Source: Desulfuromonadales bacterium (lineage in GTDB: Bacteria; Desulfobacterota; Desulfuromonadia; Desulfuromonadales; Geopsychrobacteraceae). Taken from it: a stretch of 64,000 bases of DNA. Numbering within the stretch: the stretch's first letter is position 1; the number at the start of each line of letters is the position of its first letter. The stretch is taken from contig JAHYIY010000004.1 in NCBI GenBank assembly GCA_019429255.1, forward strand, positions 1 through 64,000, in the 5' to 3' direction. Positions 8,919 through 18,789 of this stretch are shown here, one piece after another. Made by a program: the position numbers and the translations under genes. The notes beneath the pieces are model-generated. The model was not told the origin of the DNA. It was given only the letters and a program-made list of their open reading frames with translations, and did no database searches.

Positions 8919-9692
8919 CTATTCGACGCTGAGGACGGCGTTTTCAACAATCAGGTCGTAAACATAGCCGTGACCGAAATCTTTATCGGTGGTGAGCTTG
9001 CCTCTGGCGACAACAACATCACCGACTTTGAGCTGGTTATTGCTGGTCAGGGTGAGATCGTGGTTGCCTGCTGCGGGGCTGCCCGAGCCATCCTGCAGGT
9101 GAACCCAGTTAGTGCCCATGATCTGCGGGCTGAACTTCACCACTTTGCCACGCAGTTGAATCTCCTGACCGGACAAATCATTGCGGGCAGCGTAGATTTC
9201 TTCAATGTTGAGGCCGTTTTCCAGTTTGTCGAGGGGACTCACGACAATGGGAGCCGGTGCTGCACCACCCATGCCGGCGATAGGCGGATGTCCGGTCGGC
9301 ATTTCCCCTTGCGCCGGAGCGGCGCTTGAGGCGTTAACAGAGCTGGCATTAAGGATTGAATCGACAAAATAAACCACATCAAAAGTCCGGTCGAGGGTTT
9401 GGCTGTGGTAGTTGTGCATGGGCATGCCTTCAGGAATAACCACCAGATCACCAACGCCGACGGCGAATTGCGGTGTCGCGGCCCAGACCTGCTGGTTATC
9501 GGTTTCGACCAGCACATAGGTATAGCCAAGAGCATTCATCGTTTCAACGACACTACCGCTGATGTTGTTTGATACTGGTGGTGCCGGTGCCTGAGGTTGC
9601 GGGGTTGAACTTTGGCTGGAGGAATTTTGCTGGCAACCAACCAGCAGCACCAGGATGAAGAGCAGTGCGCTAAAGAGAATGCGATTTTTCAA
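8919..9692 (-). CDS. Putative lipoprotein with NrfJ/OB-like domains
   Basis: 257 residues. A lipobox (LLVGC, C20) after a hydrophobic signal segment predicts a lipid-anchored envelope protein, followed by a Ser/Gln/Pro-rich linker. Domain one (about 45-115) contains GSVVETMNALGYTYVLVET and QVWAATPQF, a pattern found in small periplasmic proteins near multihaem cytochromes in Geobacter and Shewanella (NrfJ-like). A second Ala/Pro-Gly linker leads to an OB-like domain (about 150-257, GQEIQLRGKVVKFSP, NWVHLQDGSGS). Function unknown; anion or metal binding is a guess. Stands alone with its own terminator. Confidence 0.75.
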   Translation of the reverse strand: MKNRILFSALLFILVLLVGCQQNSSSQSSTPQPQAPAPPVSNNISGSVVETMNALGYTYVLVETDNQQVWAATPQFAVGVGDLVVIPEGMPMHNYHSQTLDRTFDVVYFVDSILNASSVNASSAAPAQGEMPTGHPPIAGMGGAAPAPIVVSPLDKLENGLNIEEIYAARNDLSGQEIQLRGKVVKFSPQIMGTNWVHLQDGSGSPAAGNHDLTLTSNNQLKVGDVVVARGKLTTDKDFGHGYVYDLIVENAVLSVE

Positions 9693-9804
9693 GGGAACCT
9701 CCGAAACTTGTGTTCACGACGTTAGTGGTCAATGGTGCTAAAACCTCGGCACGATAGCACAGGTTTTCAATGGGCAACAATAGGTGAGTTCGCTTTGGCG
9801 TATT

Positions 9805-11307
9805 TTATGTGCGGATGCACAGGTCGCGACCGTAGAGATGTGTTGCAGTGCGCAAACGCCCGCACAGGGATTCGTCCAGGGCGTTTTTGGCAAAGCGCCA
9901 GGACCAGTTGCCGTTAGCGGTGCCGGGGGTATTCATTCTGGTCTCTTCACCCAGACCAAGGATATCCTGCAAAGGGATGATAGCCAACCTGGCTACACTG
10001 GCCAGAGCGGTTTCAACCATTGCCCAGGGTATTTCCGGTGTGGGGCGCCCGAGATATTCTTTAACTCGGCTTTTGACCCGGTCGTCGAGTTGATTCCACC
10101 AACCGCGGGTGGTGGTGTTGTCATGGGTGCCGGTATAAACGACCGAATTGCGGCGATGGTTGTGGGGTAAGTAGGGGTTGTCAGCGCCTGAATCGAAAGC
10201 AAATTGTAAAATCTTCATGCCGGGGAAGGAAAAATCATCCCTGAGTTGTTCCACATCGGGGGTGATAATACCGAGGTCTTCGGCGATAATCGGTGGGTTG
10301 ATATAGCGCTCAGTCAGCAGATCGAACAGTTCGCGCCCGGAGGTGTCCATCCAGTGGCCGTTCACCGCTGTTTGGTCGTGAGCCGGAATGGCCCAGGAGG
10401 CCACAAATCCCCGAAAGTGATCGACCCGTAACAGATCAAACAGAGTAAAATTCCAGTCGAAACGCTGCAGCCACCACAGGTAGTTTTGCTCTTTGAGTTG
10501 ATCCCAGCGGTAGAGGGGGTTTCCCCAACGCTGACCGGTGGCACTGAAATAGTCTGGTGGAACGCCGGCAACCAGGGTCGACTGCTGGTGCTCATCAAGA
10601 TGGAACAGCGGGGCGTGGGCCCATACGTCGGCGGAATTTTCAGCGACGAAAATCGGCAGATCACCAAACATCAATATGCCACGCCGGCGGGCATACTCGC
10701 GCAGGGAAAACCACTGTTGGTAAAAAACAAACTGCAGGTACTGATGCCAGGAAATCTCGTCGGCCAGTTCTGATCGACACTGGGCAAGAGCTGCCGGGTC
10801 ACGCCGCCGAAGTGGTTCAGGCCACTCCTGCCAACCAAGAAACTGCTGCTCGGCACGGATCGCCTCAAACAGGCAGTAGTCATCAAGCCAGTGCGCCTGG
10901 GCACGGCAGAAGTCGGCAAAGCGTTGGTGGCGCTCTGCGTCCTGTTGTACGACGAAGTTGTGCCGGGCTTTGCGCAACAAAGGCATCTGGGAGATTAAGG
11001 CGGCACTGAAGTCACAATGAGGTGAGGCCGGAGTTGGAGGCGGCAGGTCGCCGGGCATTAAATCGCCGGTTTGGGCAAGATCGGCCAGGTTGATCAATAG
11101 GGGGTTGCCGGCAAAAGCGGAAAAGCAGCTGTAGGGGCAGTTGCCGTATCCGGTTGGATTGAGTGGCAGAATCTGCCAAACGGATTGACTGCTGGAAACC
11201 AGAAAATCGACAAAGTCACGTGCTTCCTGTCCTAAAGAACCGGTATGCTGGCCTCCCGGCAAGGATGTCGGGTGCAGCAGAATACCGCTGTGGCGCTGTT
11301 TCAACAT
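9805..11307 (-). CDS. malQ: 4-alpha-glucanotransferase (amylomaltase)
   Basis: A 500-residue GH77 enzyme that transfers alpha-1,4-glucan segments between maltodextrins, used in glycogen and maltodextrin turnover in the cytoplasm. The catalytic set is in place: nucleophile D296 (LLRVDHFRGF), acid/base E343 (AEDLG) and D396 (GTHDNTTT), matching the spacing of the Thermus enzyme. The N-terminal GILLHPTSLPGG and the GYGNCPYSCFSAFAGNP substrate loop are typical. Length is normal. No other glycogen genes are nearby; it is bounded by the lipoprotein and yedF genes on the same strand, 112 and 127 bp away. Confidence 0.96.
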   Translation of the reverse strand: MLKQRHSGILLHPTSLPGGQHTGSLGQEARDFVDFLVSSSQSVWQILPLNPTGYGNCPYSCFSAFAGNPLLINLADLAQTGDLMPGDLPPPTPASPHCDFSAALISQMPLLRKARHNFVVQQDAERHQRFADFCRAQAHWLDDYCLFEAIRAEQQFLGWQEWPEPLRRRDPAALAQCRSELADEISWHQYLQFVFYQQWFSLREYARRRGILMFGDLPIFVAENSADVWAHAPLFHLDEHQQSTLVAGVPPDYFSATGQRWGNPLYRWDQLKEQNYLWWLQRFDWNFTLFDLLRVDHFRGFVASWAIPAHDQTAVNGHWMDTSGRELFDLLTERYINPPIIAEDLGIITPDVEQLRDDFSFPGMKILQFAFDSGADNPYLPHNHRRNSVVYTGTHDNTTTRGWWNQLDDRVKSRVKEYLGRPTPEIPWAMVETALASVARLAIIPLQDILGLGEETRMNTPGTANGNWSWRFAKNALDESLCGRLRTATHLYGRDLCIRT

Positions 11308-11434
11308 GTCGGTTCCTGTCTGTGGCGAGCAAGTAAATAGAATGTTTTTAACCGGCTGTTTGCCGTAAAAACTGTCTACATCCTGTTTTTGCTGTTTGTA
11401 TTTCTCGGTGTCGGTGCGGATCAGTAATCAGCGA

Positions 11435-12028
11435 TCAGGGGGAAATAATGCGTCCGGCCCGATGTTGGATGTCGACGATATCGAGCATATTGGTAATGCG
11501 CCCGACCTTGAGCTGATCTTTCCGGTGGTAAAAATCGAGGCACAGGCCACAGCTGGCGATATCAACGCCCGCGGTTTTAAGTGCCACAAGGGTGTCGAGA
11601 ACCTCGGAACCTGCACAAACCAGATGAATACCACTGTTGACAAACAGAATAGCCGCCGGCAGTGGATCGATCTCTAACTGGATCATCAGGAAATTTTTCA
11701 GCAGCAGCCGACCAAAAGCATCGTCACCGGAGCCCATGCGATCGCTGCCACAGTAAATGACCGTCGCTCCTGCTGCCGTGGTTTGTGGGGCCGGAGCTGG
11801 TGCTTCGGCCGGCATTTCCAGCGGAGTCAGTGCGAGCCGATAGCCGTCAGCCGTTGCTGCCGCCGAGGTCTGATAACCCATTTTTTGGGCGAGACGGGTG
11901 ACATTGTCACGGCAGACGTCGTCATCAACCAGGACCATCAGTTTCCTGCCGGTATTGGCCAGAATCTGTTTGCGCGTTTCAACAACCGGGTAGGGGCAGG
12001 CATAACCCCGATAGTCAAGTTCTAACAT
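11435..12028 (-). CDS. yedF: Sulfurtransferase-like selenium metabolism protein YedF
   Basis: 197 residues in two parts: an N-terminal TusA/SirA domain with the CPYP sulfur-carrier motif (C11) and a C-terminal DsrE-like domain (about 88-197) with ASCGLCLDFY (C160, C163). This fusion is the family called YedF, often found in bacteria with selenium metabolism; its biochemical role is not settled. AGGAG (within AAGGCTCC read on the other strand) precedes the ATG. No selenium gene (selA, selB, selD) is visible in the window, and the key residues are ordinary cysteines, not selenocysteine. Confidence 0.88.
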   Translation of the reverse strand: MLELDYRGYACPYPVVETRKQILANTGRKLMVLVDDDVCRDNVTRLAQKMGYQTSAAATADGYRLALTPLEMPAEAPAPAPQTTAAGATVIYCGSDRMGSGDDAFGRLLLKNFLMIQLEIDPLPAAILFVNSGIHLVCAGSEVLDTLVALKTAGVDIASCGLCLDFYHRKDQLKVGRITNMLDIVDIQHRAGRIISP

Positions 12029-12099
12029 GTAAGGCTCCTGTAATGGTGCATCGTTTTAAACTGAAACGAACTCATCGTAAATCACAAACTACCATAGTT

Positions 12100-12250
12100 G
12101 ATGGCGTCGCAAAAAGCATCAGGTTGGATAGCTAGGCTCAAAGCACCAAATATAAGGCGCGCCATTTTGTTGAGTAATGAGGCGTGCGTACGTCGCAGCG
12201 GTGAGACGCTGGCGGCAACTCAGTTGTTGGTGAGTTTTTGCGCCGCCATC
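12100..12250. repeat. Intergenic element with 16-base inverted ends
   Basis: GATGGCGTCGCAAAAA at 12100-12115 faces TTTTTGCGCCGCCATC at 12235-12250, an inverted pair with one mismatch enclosing about 120 bp. The interior has no open reading frame of note. The GATGGCGTCGCAAAAA end resembles repeats I have seen between genes in Desulfuromonadales. It lies between yedF and rlmD, and the T-run of the left end (minus strand) could also aid termination. Confidence 0.6.
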
Positions 12251-12305
12251 ATCGTTTGCACGAAAACATCAGCGGATTTGCAACTTCATTGCTGCAACCA
12301 TCCGG

Positions 12306-13685
12306 TTAGGCACATATCAGCTGAACAAGGGTTTCAATGTGGGCGGTCTGGGGAAACATATCAACTGCCTGCAGACGTTTGATCCGGTAGCCGCCATCCA
12401 GCAGCTGTTTTAGATCAGCAGCCAGGGTGTCGGGATCACAGGAGATATAGATGATCTGCGCCGGGCGCAGTGCGATGAGGTGGCGGGTCAGCTCTTCACC
12501 GCACCCCTTGCGCGGCGGGTTGACGGTAACCAGGTCCGGGCTGCTGGCCAGCCGTTGCAGCTCCGCCAGCGCATCGCCGGCAACAAATCGACAGTTACCC
12601 AGGTTGTTAAGGGCGGCATTGGCCTTGGCGTTACGCACAGCTTCCGGGACAACCTCGATACCGGTCACGCTGCGTGCTCCTTTAGCCAGGCTCAGGGCAA
12701 TGCCGCCGATGCCGCAGAACAGGTCAACAACTGTTTCCTTGCCGGTCAACGCCGCCCAGTCGGTGATCAGGGCGTACATCCTTGCGGCCTGCCGCGTGTT
12801 GACCTGGAAAAAGGATTCAGGGGCAATATGCAGCCTGATGTCACCAATCTGTTCGATCAGGTCAGGATGGCCGAGGAGCTTGATGGATTCGGTGCCGAGG
12901 ATCACGTTGCCGCTGGAACTGTTGATGTTCTGGTGAACGCCAATCACCTCGGGCACCTTTTTGACCAGTTTTTTTGCAAGTTTCGGGAGGTCCTGATAAT
13001 CACGGTCATGGCAGACAAAGGTCACCAGGGCACGGCTATTGTCAGGGCTGACCCGGATCAGCAGATAGCGCAACAAGCCGCGTTGATGGCGCGGTTGATA
13101 GATAGAAACCTGCTGCCGCGCCACGTCATCGCGGACGATGGCGGCGATGCGGTTGATCAGTGGGTGGTGGACCGGGCACTCGGCAATATCGACGACATCA
13201 TGGCTGCCGCGGCGGTAGAGGCCAAGGAGCAGTTTTTCCCGCTTGCGCGCAAACACCAGTTTGGCGCTGGTGCGATAACCCAGGGTGTCGACAGCGGGAA
13301 GCACTGGCAGGGCAGAAAAGCTCTCAGCCGGAATCAGCGCAGCCAGTGCCTGTTCGACCCGCTGTTGTTTGAACTGCAGCTGCGCCTGATATTGCATACT
13401 GATCAGTGGGCAACCCAGACAGCTTAATTCGAGAGGACAGCCGGGTTGGGCGGTACGTAACGGCGAGCGTCGCAGTATTTTAAGCAGGCGGGTGAAAATA
13501 TGGGTGCGGCCGCGATGTTCAACCTCTGCCACGATCGTCTCAGAAGGAAATGCGCCCTGAACCAGGAGGGTGCGGGTTCCTTCCAGAACAGTGCCCACCC
13601 CTTCCTTATCCAATCCGGTCAGGGTTACCTTCAGGGTGCCAAGTTCCGGGTCTGTGATTTTTTTCTTTTCGGGGGCTTTTTTCAT
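12306..13685 (-). CDS. rlmD: 23S rRNA (uracil-C5)-methyltransferase, RlmD/RumA type
   Basis: Methylates a uridine of 23S rRNA (U1939 in E. coli) with S-adenosylmethionine. 459 residues from the ATG at 13685: N-terminal TRAM-like domain (TLTGLDKEGVGTV), four cysteines for a 4Fe-4S cluster (C83, C89, C92, C170), SAM-binding LFCGIGGIAL, TVNPPRKGC and catalytic cysteine C416 in YISCDPDTL. The frame extends to 13862 but those 59 residues are not family-like and overlap the ispG start. RlmC or TrmA-like specificity cannot be excluded from sequence. Divergent from ispG. Confidence 0.88.
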   Translation of the reverse strand: MKKAPEKKKITDPELGTLKVTLTGLDKEGVGTVLEGTRTLLVQGAFPSETIVAEVEHRGRTHIFTRLLKILRRSPLRTAQPGCPLELSCLGCPLISMQYQAQLQFKQQRVEQALAALIPAESFSALPVLPAVDTLGYRTSAKLVFARKREKLLLGLYRRGSHDVVDIAECPVHHPLINRIAAIVRDDVARQQVSIYQPRHQRGLLRYLLIRVSPDNSRALVTFVCHDRDYQDLPKLAKKLVKKVPEVIGVHQNINSSSGNVILGTESIKLLGHPDLIEQIGDIRLHIAPESFFQVNTRQAARMYALITDWAALTGKETVVDLFCGIGGIALSLAKGARSVTGIEVVPEAVRNAKANAALNNLGNCRFVAGDALAELQRLASSPDLVTVNPPRKGCGEELTRHLIALRPAQIIYISCDPDTLAADLKQLLDGGYRIKRLQAVDMFPQTAHIETLVQLICA

Positions 13686-13846
13686 GGTTTTATCTGGCCG
13701 TCGTTGCCTTGTTGAAGAAACACGAGAATGCAGGCTGCACACTACTTCTTGTGTGTGGTTGCTGTCAAACATTGTTGGTTGTCTGCCGTCTGCTGTTGGG
13801 GTAGACTGCGCAACGAACTTTTGTCTGTTAACTCCGGAGGTCCTTC

Positions 13847-14944
13847 GTGGCTCGCAAGACACGTCAAATCAAACTCGGTGGGCTCGCGGTTGGTGGTGAT
13901 GCGCCGATCAGTGTGCAGTCGATGTGCAATACTGATACCCGGGATGTGACTGCCACCCTGAACCAGATTGTGGCCCTCGAGCAGGCCGGCTGCGAGATAG
14001 TCCGTTGCGCGGTACCTGATCTCGATGCAGCACGGGCTTTGAAGCAGATTCGCCAGGGTTGCGGTATGCCACTGGTGGCTGATATCCATTTTGACTATCG
14101 CCTCGCCCTGGCGGCGATTGATGCCGGCATTGACGGTCTACGCATCAACCCCGGCAATATCGGTGAGCGCTGGAAGGTGGCCGAGGTGGTACGCGCCTGT
14201 CAGGAGCGGCAGATCCCGATCCGTATCGGCGTCAACGCCGGCTCACTGGAGAAGGAATTGTTGCACAAGCATGGCCACGCTACAGCTGCGGCCATGGTGG
14301 ACAGTGCTTTAGGGCACATTCGTCTGCTCGAAGAAGAGTCTTTTGAGCAAATCAAAATCAGCCTCAAGGCTTCTGATATTGCGCGAACCGTGGCGGCCTA
14401 CCGTTTGCTGGCGCAGCAGGTTGATTATCCGCTGCATGTCGGCATCACTGAAGCCGGGACGCTGTTCAGTGGTACCATCAAGAGCGCCATCGGGCTCGGG
14501 GTTTTGCTCAGTGAGGGGATCGGCGCTACCCTGCGGGTTTCCTTGACCGGCGATCCGGTGACGGAGGTCCGCGTCGGCTGGGAAATTCTCAAAAGCCTCG
14601 AACTGCGCCAACGCGGGCCGGTGTTCATCAGCTGCCCGACCTGTGGACGTTGCCGGATTGACTTGATTGCCATTGCCAACGAGGTTGAAGCGCGCCTGCA
14701 GGATCTTCCCCTGCCGTTAAAAATTGCTGTTATGGGGTGTGCCGTCAACGGTCCCGGTGAGGCACGCGAAGCTGATCTGGGAATTGCCGGTGGTAATAAC
14801 CAGGGGATTCTTTTTCGTCGCGGTGAACTGGTGTGCAAGGTGCCCCAATCTGACCTTGCCGATACCCTGGTGGCTGCCGCCTGGCAGGAGGTTGCCGAAC
14901 GGCAATCAGCCAAAAACAACCACCCCGGCTCCTGTAACGCTTAA
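13847..14944 (+). CDS. ispG: 4-hydroxy-3-methylbut-2-en-1-yl diphosphate synthase (MEP pathway)
   Basis: The penultimate enzyme of the MEP isoprenoid pathway, converting MEcPP to HMBPP with a 4Fe-4S cluster. 365 residues: TIM barrel opening with GDAPISVQSMCNTDT, LVADIHFDY (76-84), and the cluster ligands C263 and C266 (SCPTCGRC), C298 (MGCAVNGPGE) and E305. The start is GTG at 13847, fixed by GGAGG six bases upstream; no ATG fits. Short single-domain bacterial form without the plant/Chlamydia insert. Likely the first gene of a plus-strand run leading into proS. Confidence 0.96.
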   Translation: MARKTRQIKLGGLAVGGDAPISVQSMCNTDTRDVTATLNQIVALEQAGCEIVRCAVPDLDAARALKQIRQGCGMPLVADIHFDYRLALAAIDAGIDGLRINPGNIGERWKVAEVVRACQERQIPIRIGVNAGSLEKELLHKHGHATAAAMVDSALGHIRLLEEESFEQIKISLKASDIARTVAAYRLLAQQVDYPLHVGITEAGTLFSGTIKSAIGLGVLLSEGIGATLRVSLTGDPVTEVRVGWEILKSLELRQRGPVFISCPTCGRCRIDLIAIANEVEARLQDLPLPLKIAVMGCAVNGPGEAREADLGIAGGNNQGILFRRGELVCKVPQSDLADTLVAAAWQEVAERQSAKNNHPGSCNA

Positions 14945-15073
14945 GGTGCTTGCATTTATCCACTTCGTCAGGTTAGCTTTCCGGTTTATTTATTGTCGGG
15001 GTGTCAGCGGGGCAAGGACCCGCGCAATCAAACCGGTTTGGTAACAACTTTTATCTCATCAACAGGAAAAACC

Positions 15074-16825
15074 ATGCGCTATTCCCAGTATCTTCTGCCT
15101 ACGCTCAAAGAGGTTCCTGCCGATGCCGAGGTCATCAGTCACCAGCTGATGTTGCGTGCCGGCATGATTCGCAAGGTCGCTGCCGGTATCTACAATTATA
15201 TGCCTCTGGGGTTGCGCTCCATTCGCAAAATGGAGCAGATCATCCGCGAAGAGATGAATCGTGCCGGCGCCATCGAATGTCTGATGCCGATGGCCAATCC
15301 GGCGGAGTTGTGGCTGGAATCGGGACGTTGGGAAAAATATGGCAAGGAGCTGCTGCGCTTTAAAGACCGCAAGGGCGCGGATTTCTGCATGGGGCCAACC
15401 CACGAAGAAGTGGTGACCGATATCGTTCGCAATACGGTTCGCTCCTATCGCCAGCTGCCCCTTAACCTTTATCAGATTCAAACCAAGTTTCGCGATGAGA
15501 TCCGTCCACGTTTTGGTCTGATGCGTGGGCGCGAATTCATCATGAAGGATGCCTATTCTTTTGATCTCGATGATGCCGGTGCGGATCTGTCTTACCAGAA
15601 AATGTATCAGGCCTATCGCAATATCTTCCAGCGTTGTGGCCTGCGCTTCCGCGCGGTAGAGGCGGATAGCGGCGCCATCGGCGGCAGTTTTTCCCACGAA
15701 TTTATGGTTCTTGCCGAATCGGGGGAGGATGCCATCGTTTCCTGCAATTCCTGTGAGTACGCCGCCAATGTTGAAAAAGCCGAGGTGTTGTGGAGCGAGC
15801 AGGTGCCGTCCCCACCCGGGCAGGAATTGCAGCTGGTGGATACCCCGCAGCAGAAAACCATCAAGGAGGTTGCCGACTTTCTTGGTCTGCCTGCAGCCAG
15901 GCTGGTAAAAACCCTGATTCTGCAGACCTCGACGGAAGAAGTGGTGGCCGTTCTGCTGCGTGGTGATCGTGAACTGAACAGCATCAAGCTCGCCAATCTG
16001 CTGGATGTTGATTGGGTTTTACCCGCCGAGGAGGAGATTGTCCGCCGCGTGACCAGTGCTCCAGCCGGTTTTGCCGGCCCCATCGGCCTTGATGTTCGCC
16101 TGCTGGCAGACAACGAAGTACGCGCCATGAGTGATTACGTCGTAGGTGGTAATGTCGCCGATAAACATTATGTCGGTGTCAGTCATCCGCGTGATTTTGC
16201 CATCGATCAGTTTGCCGATCTGCGCCGCGCCGAACAGGGCGATCCCTGTCCGCGTTGCAGTGGCGGACGCTTTGAAAGTTGGCGGGGGATTGAGGTGGGG
16301 CACGTGTTCAAGCTCGGCACCAAATACTCTGAAACCATGGCTGCCACGGTGCTGGATGATCAAGGGCAACATCGGATGCTGGTGATGGGTTGTTATGGCA
16401 TCGGCGTTGGTCGGACGGTGGCGGCGGCAATTGAACAGAATCATGATGAGCACGGCTTGAAGCTGCCGCTACCGCTGGCCCCTTTTCAGGCGCTGGTGGT
16501 TATGCTCAACCCCAAGGATGAGCAGGTGCGCCAGGCCAGCGAGGAGATCTATGCGCAACTGCTGGACGTGGGGATTGAAGTGCTGCTCGACGATCGCGAT
16601 GAACGCCCGGGGATCAAGTTCAAGGATGCCGACCTGGTGGGCATTCCGTTGCGGGTGACGGTTGGCGCGCGCGGGTTGCAGGATGGGGTTGTTGAATTGA
16701 ACATCAGAACCAGCGGCGAACAAACTGTGGTGCCGCTGGGCGAGGTTGTCGCTGTTTTGGCCCGGCATATTGCTGCCGCCGCTGAGGTCCAGGGTGAACG
16801 TGCAGATGCCGGCAACAGGGCCTGA
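15074..16825 (+). CDS. proS: Prolyl-tRNA synthetase
   Basis: Class II synthetase, 583 residues from the ATG at 15074 (CAGGAAAAACC upstream; the longer frame from 14993 adds 27 unlikely residues). It is the bacterial type: an editing domain of the YbaK fold (about 225-400, clearing Ala-tRNA-Pro) is inserted between motif 2 (about 140-160, [20 protein letters not shown]) and motif 3 ([13 protein letters not shown]). The anticodon-binding domain follows ([13 protein letters not shown] to the end). Cytoplasmic. Six bases separate its stop from the DUF4388 gene, so they are likely cotranscribed. Confidence 0.96.
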   Translation: MRYSQYLLPTLKEVPADAEVISHQLMLRAGMIRKVAAGIYNYMPLGLRSIRKMEQIIREEMNRAGAIECLMPMANPAELWLESGRWEKYGKELLRFKDRKGADFCMGPTHEEVVTDIVRNTVRSYRQLPLNLYQIQTKFRDEIRPRFGLMRGREFIMKDAYSFDLDDAGADLSYQKMYQAYRNIFQRCGLRFRAVEADSGAIGGSFSHEFMVLAESGEDAIVSCNSCEYAANVEKAEVLWSEQVPSPPGQELQLVDTPQQKTIKEVADFLGLPAARLVKTLILQTSTEEVVAVLLRGDRELNSIKLANLLDVDWVLPAEEEIVRRVTSAPAGFAGPIGLDVRLLADNEVRAMSDYVVGGNVADKHYVGVSHPRDFAIDQFADLRRAEQGDPCPRCSGGRFESWRGIEVGHVFKLGTKYSETMAATVLDDQGQHRMLVMGCYGIGVGRTVAAAIEQNHDEHGLKLPLPLAPFQALVVMLNPKDEQVRQASEEIYAQLLDVGIEVLLDDRDERPGIKFKDADLVGIPLRVTVGARGLQDGVVELNIRTSGEQTVVPLGEVVAVLARHIAAAAEVQGERADAGNRA

Positions 16826-16831
16826 AATGGT

Positions 16832-18061
16832 ATGACGGAGTTGCGTGTCGATAAGGGCGGGCTGCACGGTCTGCCGCCCGCCGTCTGTCAGCTGCTTGCC
16901 GATAAACCGCTGGAGCTGCTCTCGGCTTCTGCTGGTCATCTGTTGCTGGCAGACCCTCAGGCTGCTGCTCCAGTGCTGCTGGCCGGTGTCCTGGAAGAAG
17001 GGGCCATCCCGGATCTGCTGTCCTTTTTCAATATGTTCCGCAAGAGTGGAGTGCTCAATATTCTTCTCGATGGGGGGAGCAAATCCTTGTATTTCCAACA
17101 GGGCGAGGTGGTGTTTGCCACCAGTACCTTCGAGACAGAAGATATCGGCTCGGTGCTCTTTTCCCTCGGTAAGATTGAACGACAGGAGTTGGAGCAGTTG
17201 CGTCAGCAGGTGACTGAAGTCACGACCCTGGGAAAATTGCTGGTTGAACAGGCCTCCGTGACGCCCAAGGATCTGTGGTCAGCGGCGCGCAGCGAAGTGG
17301 AGAATATTGTCTATAATCTGTTCAGTGCCGCGCGTGGCGCTTTCTATTTTCAGGCCAAGGCGGTTGAACAGGAAGATATTGTGCGCCTGTCTATGAGTAC
17401 CCAGAATATGATTATGGAAGGACTGCGGCGACTCGATGAAAAAGCCCAGTTCATGCGGAAGATTATCTCCCTTGATTATTATCCTTGTGCTACCGGCAAA
17501 GAGGCTGGAAATTTGACGGAAACTGAAACACGGATGCTCAATCTCACCAGTTTCGGGCAACTCAAAGCGCGTGATCTGTTCAGAAAGTCGGCAGTGCGGG
17601 AGTTTGACGGTATCCGCACCCTCTACGATTTGCTCGAACGCGACCTGTTGCGGATGTATGAATCGTCCGGAACGGAAATCGAAGGGGTGCTGGGTCAGAT
17701 CCTCACCATTTACAATAATCTCTTTCGCGAAATTCATCTCCCGCTGAAACAGGTTAATCCAGGGTACCTTGAAGAGATTGCACTGGAATTACGCATCCTG
17801 CCGCAACCCTACACCTTTGTTTTGCGTGATGTGGTGTTTCGTGTCGACGGCACTCTGGATGGCCATTTTCTGGTGGCCAACTTGGACGGGCTCGAATTGC
17901 GCGACAAAACCAAATTGCTGGTGGATTCCCTGGCGGAAGTCGCCTATCTCAAAAGTATGACCATCAGGCAGCAGTTAAGTGCCGACCAGGCACGCCCCCT
18001 TATTTCACGTGTTCAGGAGAGTACAATTCAGGCTCGTGCTCTGGCCGGGAGAGATATATGA
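16832..18061 (+). CDS. DUF4388 (PATAN-like) domain protein
   Basis: 409 residues, no signal peptide or membrane helices. The region at about 50-190 (LLSFFNMFRKSGVLNILLDG, LYFQQGEVVFA, GSVLFSLG, GKLLVEQ) is the DUF4388/PATAN module common in Deltaproteobacteria, where it is linked to two-component and gliding or polarity regulation. The C-terminal half (about 215-409) is alpha-helical with no domain I recognise. No receiver or kinase domain is present. Its stop overlaps the pyrF start as ATGA, so it is translationally coupled to pyrF, though no functional link to pyrimidines is obvious. Confidence 0.75.
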   Translation: MTELRVDKGGLHGLPPAVCQLLADKPLELLSASAGHLLLADPQAAAPVLLAGVLEEGAIPDLLSFFNMFRKSGVLNILLDGGSKSLYFQQGEVVFATSTFETEDIGSVLFSLGKIERQELEQLRQQVTEVTTLGKLLVEQASVTPKDLWSAARSEVENIVYNLFSAARGAFYFQAKAVEQEDIVRLSMSTQNMIMEGLRRLDEKAQFMRKIISLDYYPCATGKEAGNLTETETRMLNLTSFGQLKARDLFRKSAVREFDGIRTLYDLLERDLLRMYESSGTEIEGVLGQILTIYNNLFREIHLPLKQVNPGYLEEIALELRILPQPYTFVLRDVVFRVDGTLDGHFLVANLDGLELRDKTKLLVDSLAEVAYLKSMTIRQQLSADQARPLISRVQESTIQARALAGRDI

Positions 18062-18789
18062 ACAAAAATGCCAAAGACCGTTTGATTTTTGCCCTGGATG
18101 TTGACGATTTTGACCAGGCGCGTTACTGGGTTCAAACCCTCAAGGACAACGTTGGTGTATTCAAGATCGGCAAACAGCTGTTTACCCGCTGTGGTCCTGA
18201 GGTGGTGAAGATGGTGGTTGACCAGGGCGCGGATGTGTTTCTTGATCTGAAATATCATGATATTCCCAACACCGTTGCCAAGGCGGCAATTGAGGCAACC
18301 CGGCTCGGTGTGCGGATTTTTAATGTCCACGCTTTGGGTGGTGCCCAAATGATGCGTACTGCCGTGACGGAAGTAGAGGCCTATTGTCGTCAGGTCGGCT
18401 GCCCGCGGCCGCAGATGCTTGCGGTGACGATTCTGACTTCATCAGATCAGGCGACGCTGACGGAAATTGGCATTGAACGACCGCTGGAGGACATGGTGGT
18501 GCGTCTGGCCCGACTGGCACAAGCAGCCGGTTGCGATGGCGTGGTGGCATCCCCTAAAGAAGCCGCCTTGATCCATGCCGCCTGCGGTGACGGCTTTGCC
18601 ATTGTGACTCCAGGAGTGCGCCCGGCGTTTGCCGCTCAGGATGATCAGAAACGCATCATGACCCCGGCGGACGCTATTGCCGCTGGTGCTACGGCACTGG
18701 TGATCGGTCGACCGATCTCTGCTGCCGCCGACCCGCTGGCAGCGGCAGGGCAGATTCTCGCAGAAATCAGTGCCGCGCTGGGGGGCTGA
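18058..18789 (+). CDS. pyrF: Orotidine 5'-phosphate decarboxylase
   Basis: Last step of de novo UMP synthesis (OMP to UMP plus CO2). 243 residues, TIM barrel. The DxKxxD catalytic array is seen as D63, K65 and D68 in FLDLKYHDIPNTV, with the substrate-binding FALDVDD near the N-terminus and the phosphate-binding GRPIS near the C-terminus. It is coupled on both sides: ATGA overlap with the DUF4388 gene and a one-base TGATG overlap with rlmB. Confidence 0.97.
   Translation: MNKNAKDRLIFALDVDDFDQARYWVQTLKDNVGVFKIGKQLFTRCGPEVVKMVVDQGADVFLDLKYHDIPNTVAKAAIEATRLGVRIFNVHALGGAQMMRTAVTEVEAYCRQVGCPRPQMLAVTILTSSDQATLTEIGIERPLEDMVVRLARLAQAAGCDGVVASPKEAALIHAACGDGFAIVTPGVRPAFAAQDDQKRIMTPADAIAAGATALVIGRPISAAADPLAAAGQILAEISAALGG

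Noticed and set aside
7832-8950. Long minus-strand open frame (372 codons) inside uvrC
   Set aside because: Lies antisense to a well-supported uvrC with all domains; low-complexity, His/Gln-rich translation is typical of a GC-rich shadow frame.
12480-13427. Plus-strand open frame of 315 codons across rlmD
   Set aside because: Antisense to rlmD, whose SAM, Fe-S and catalytic motifs are intact.
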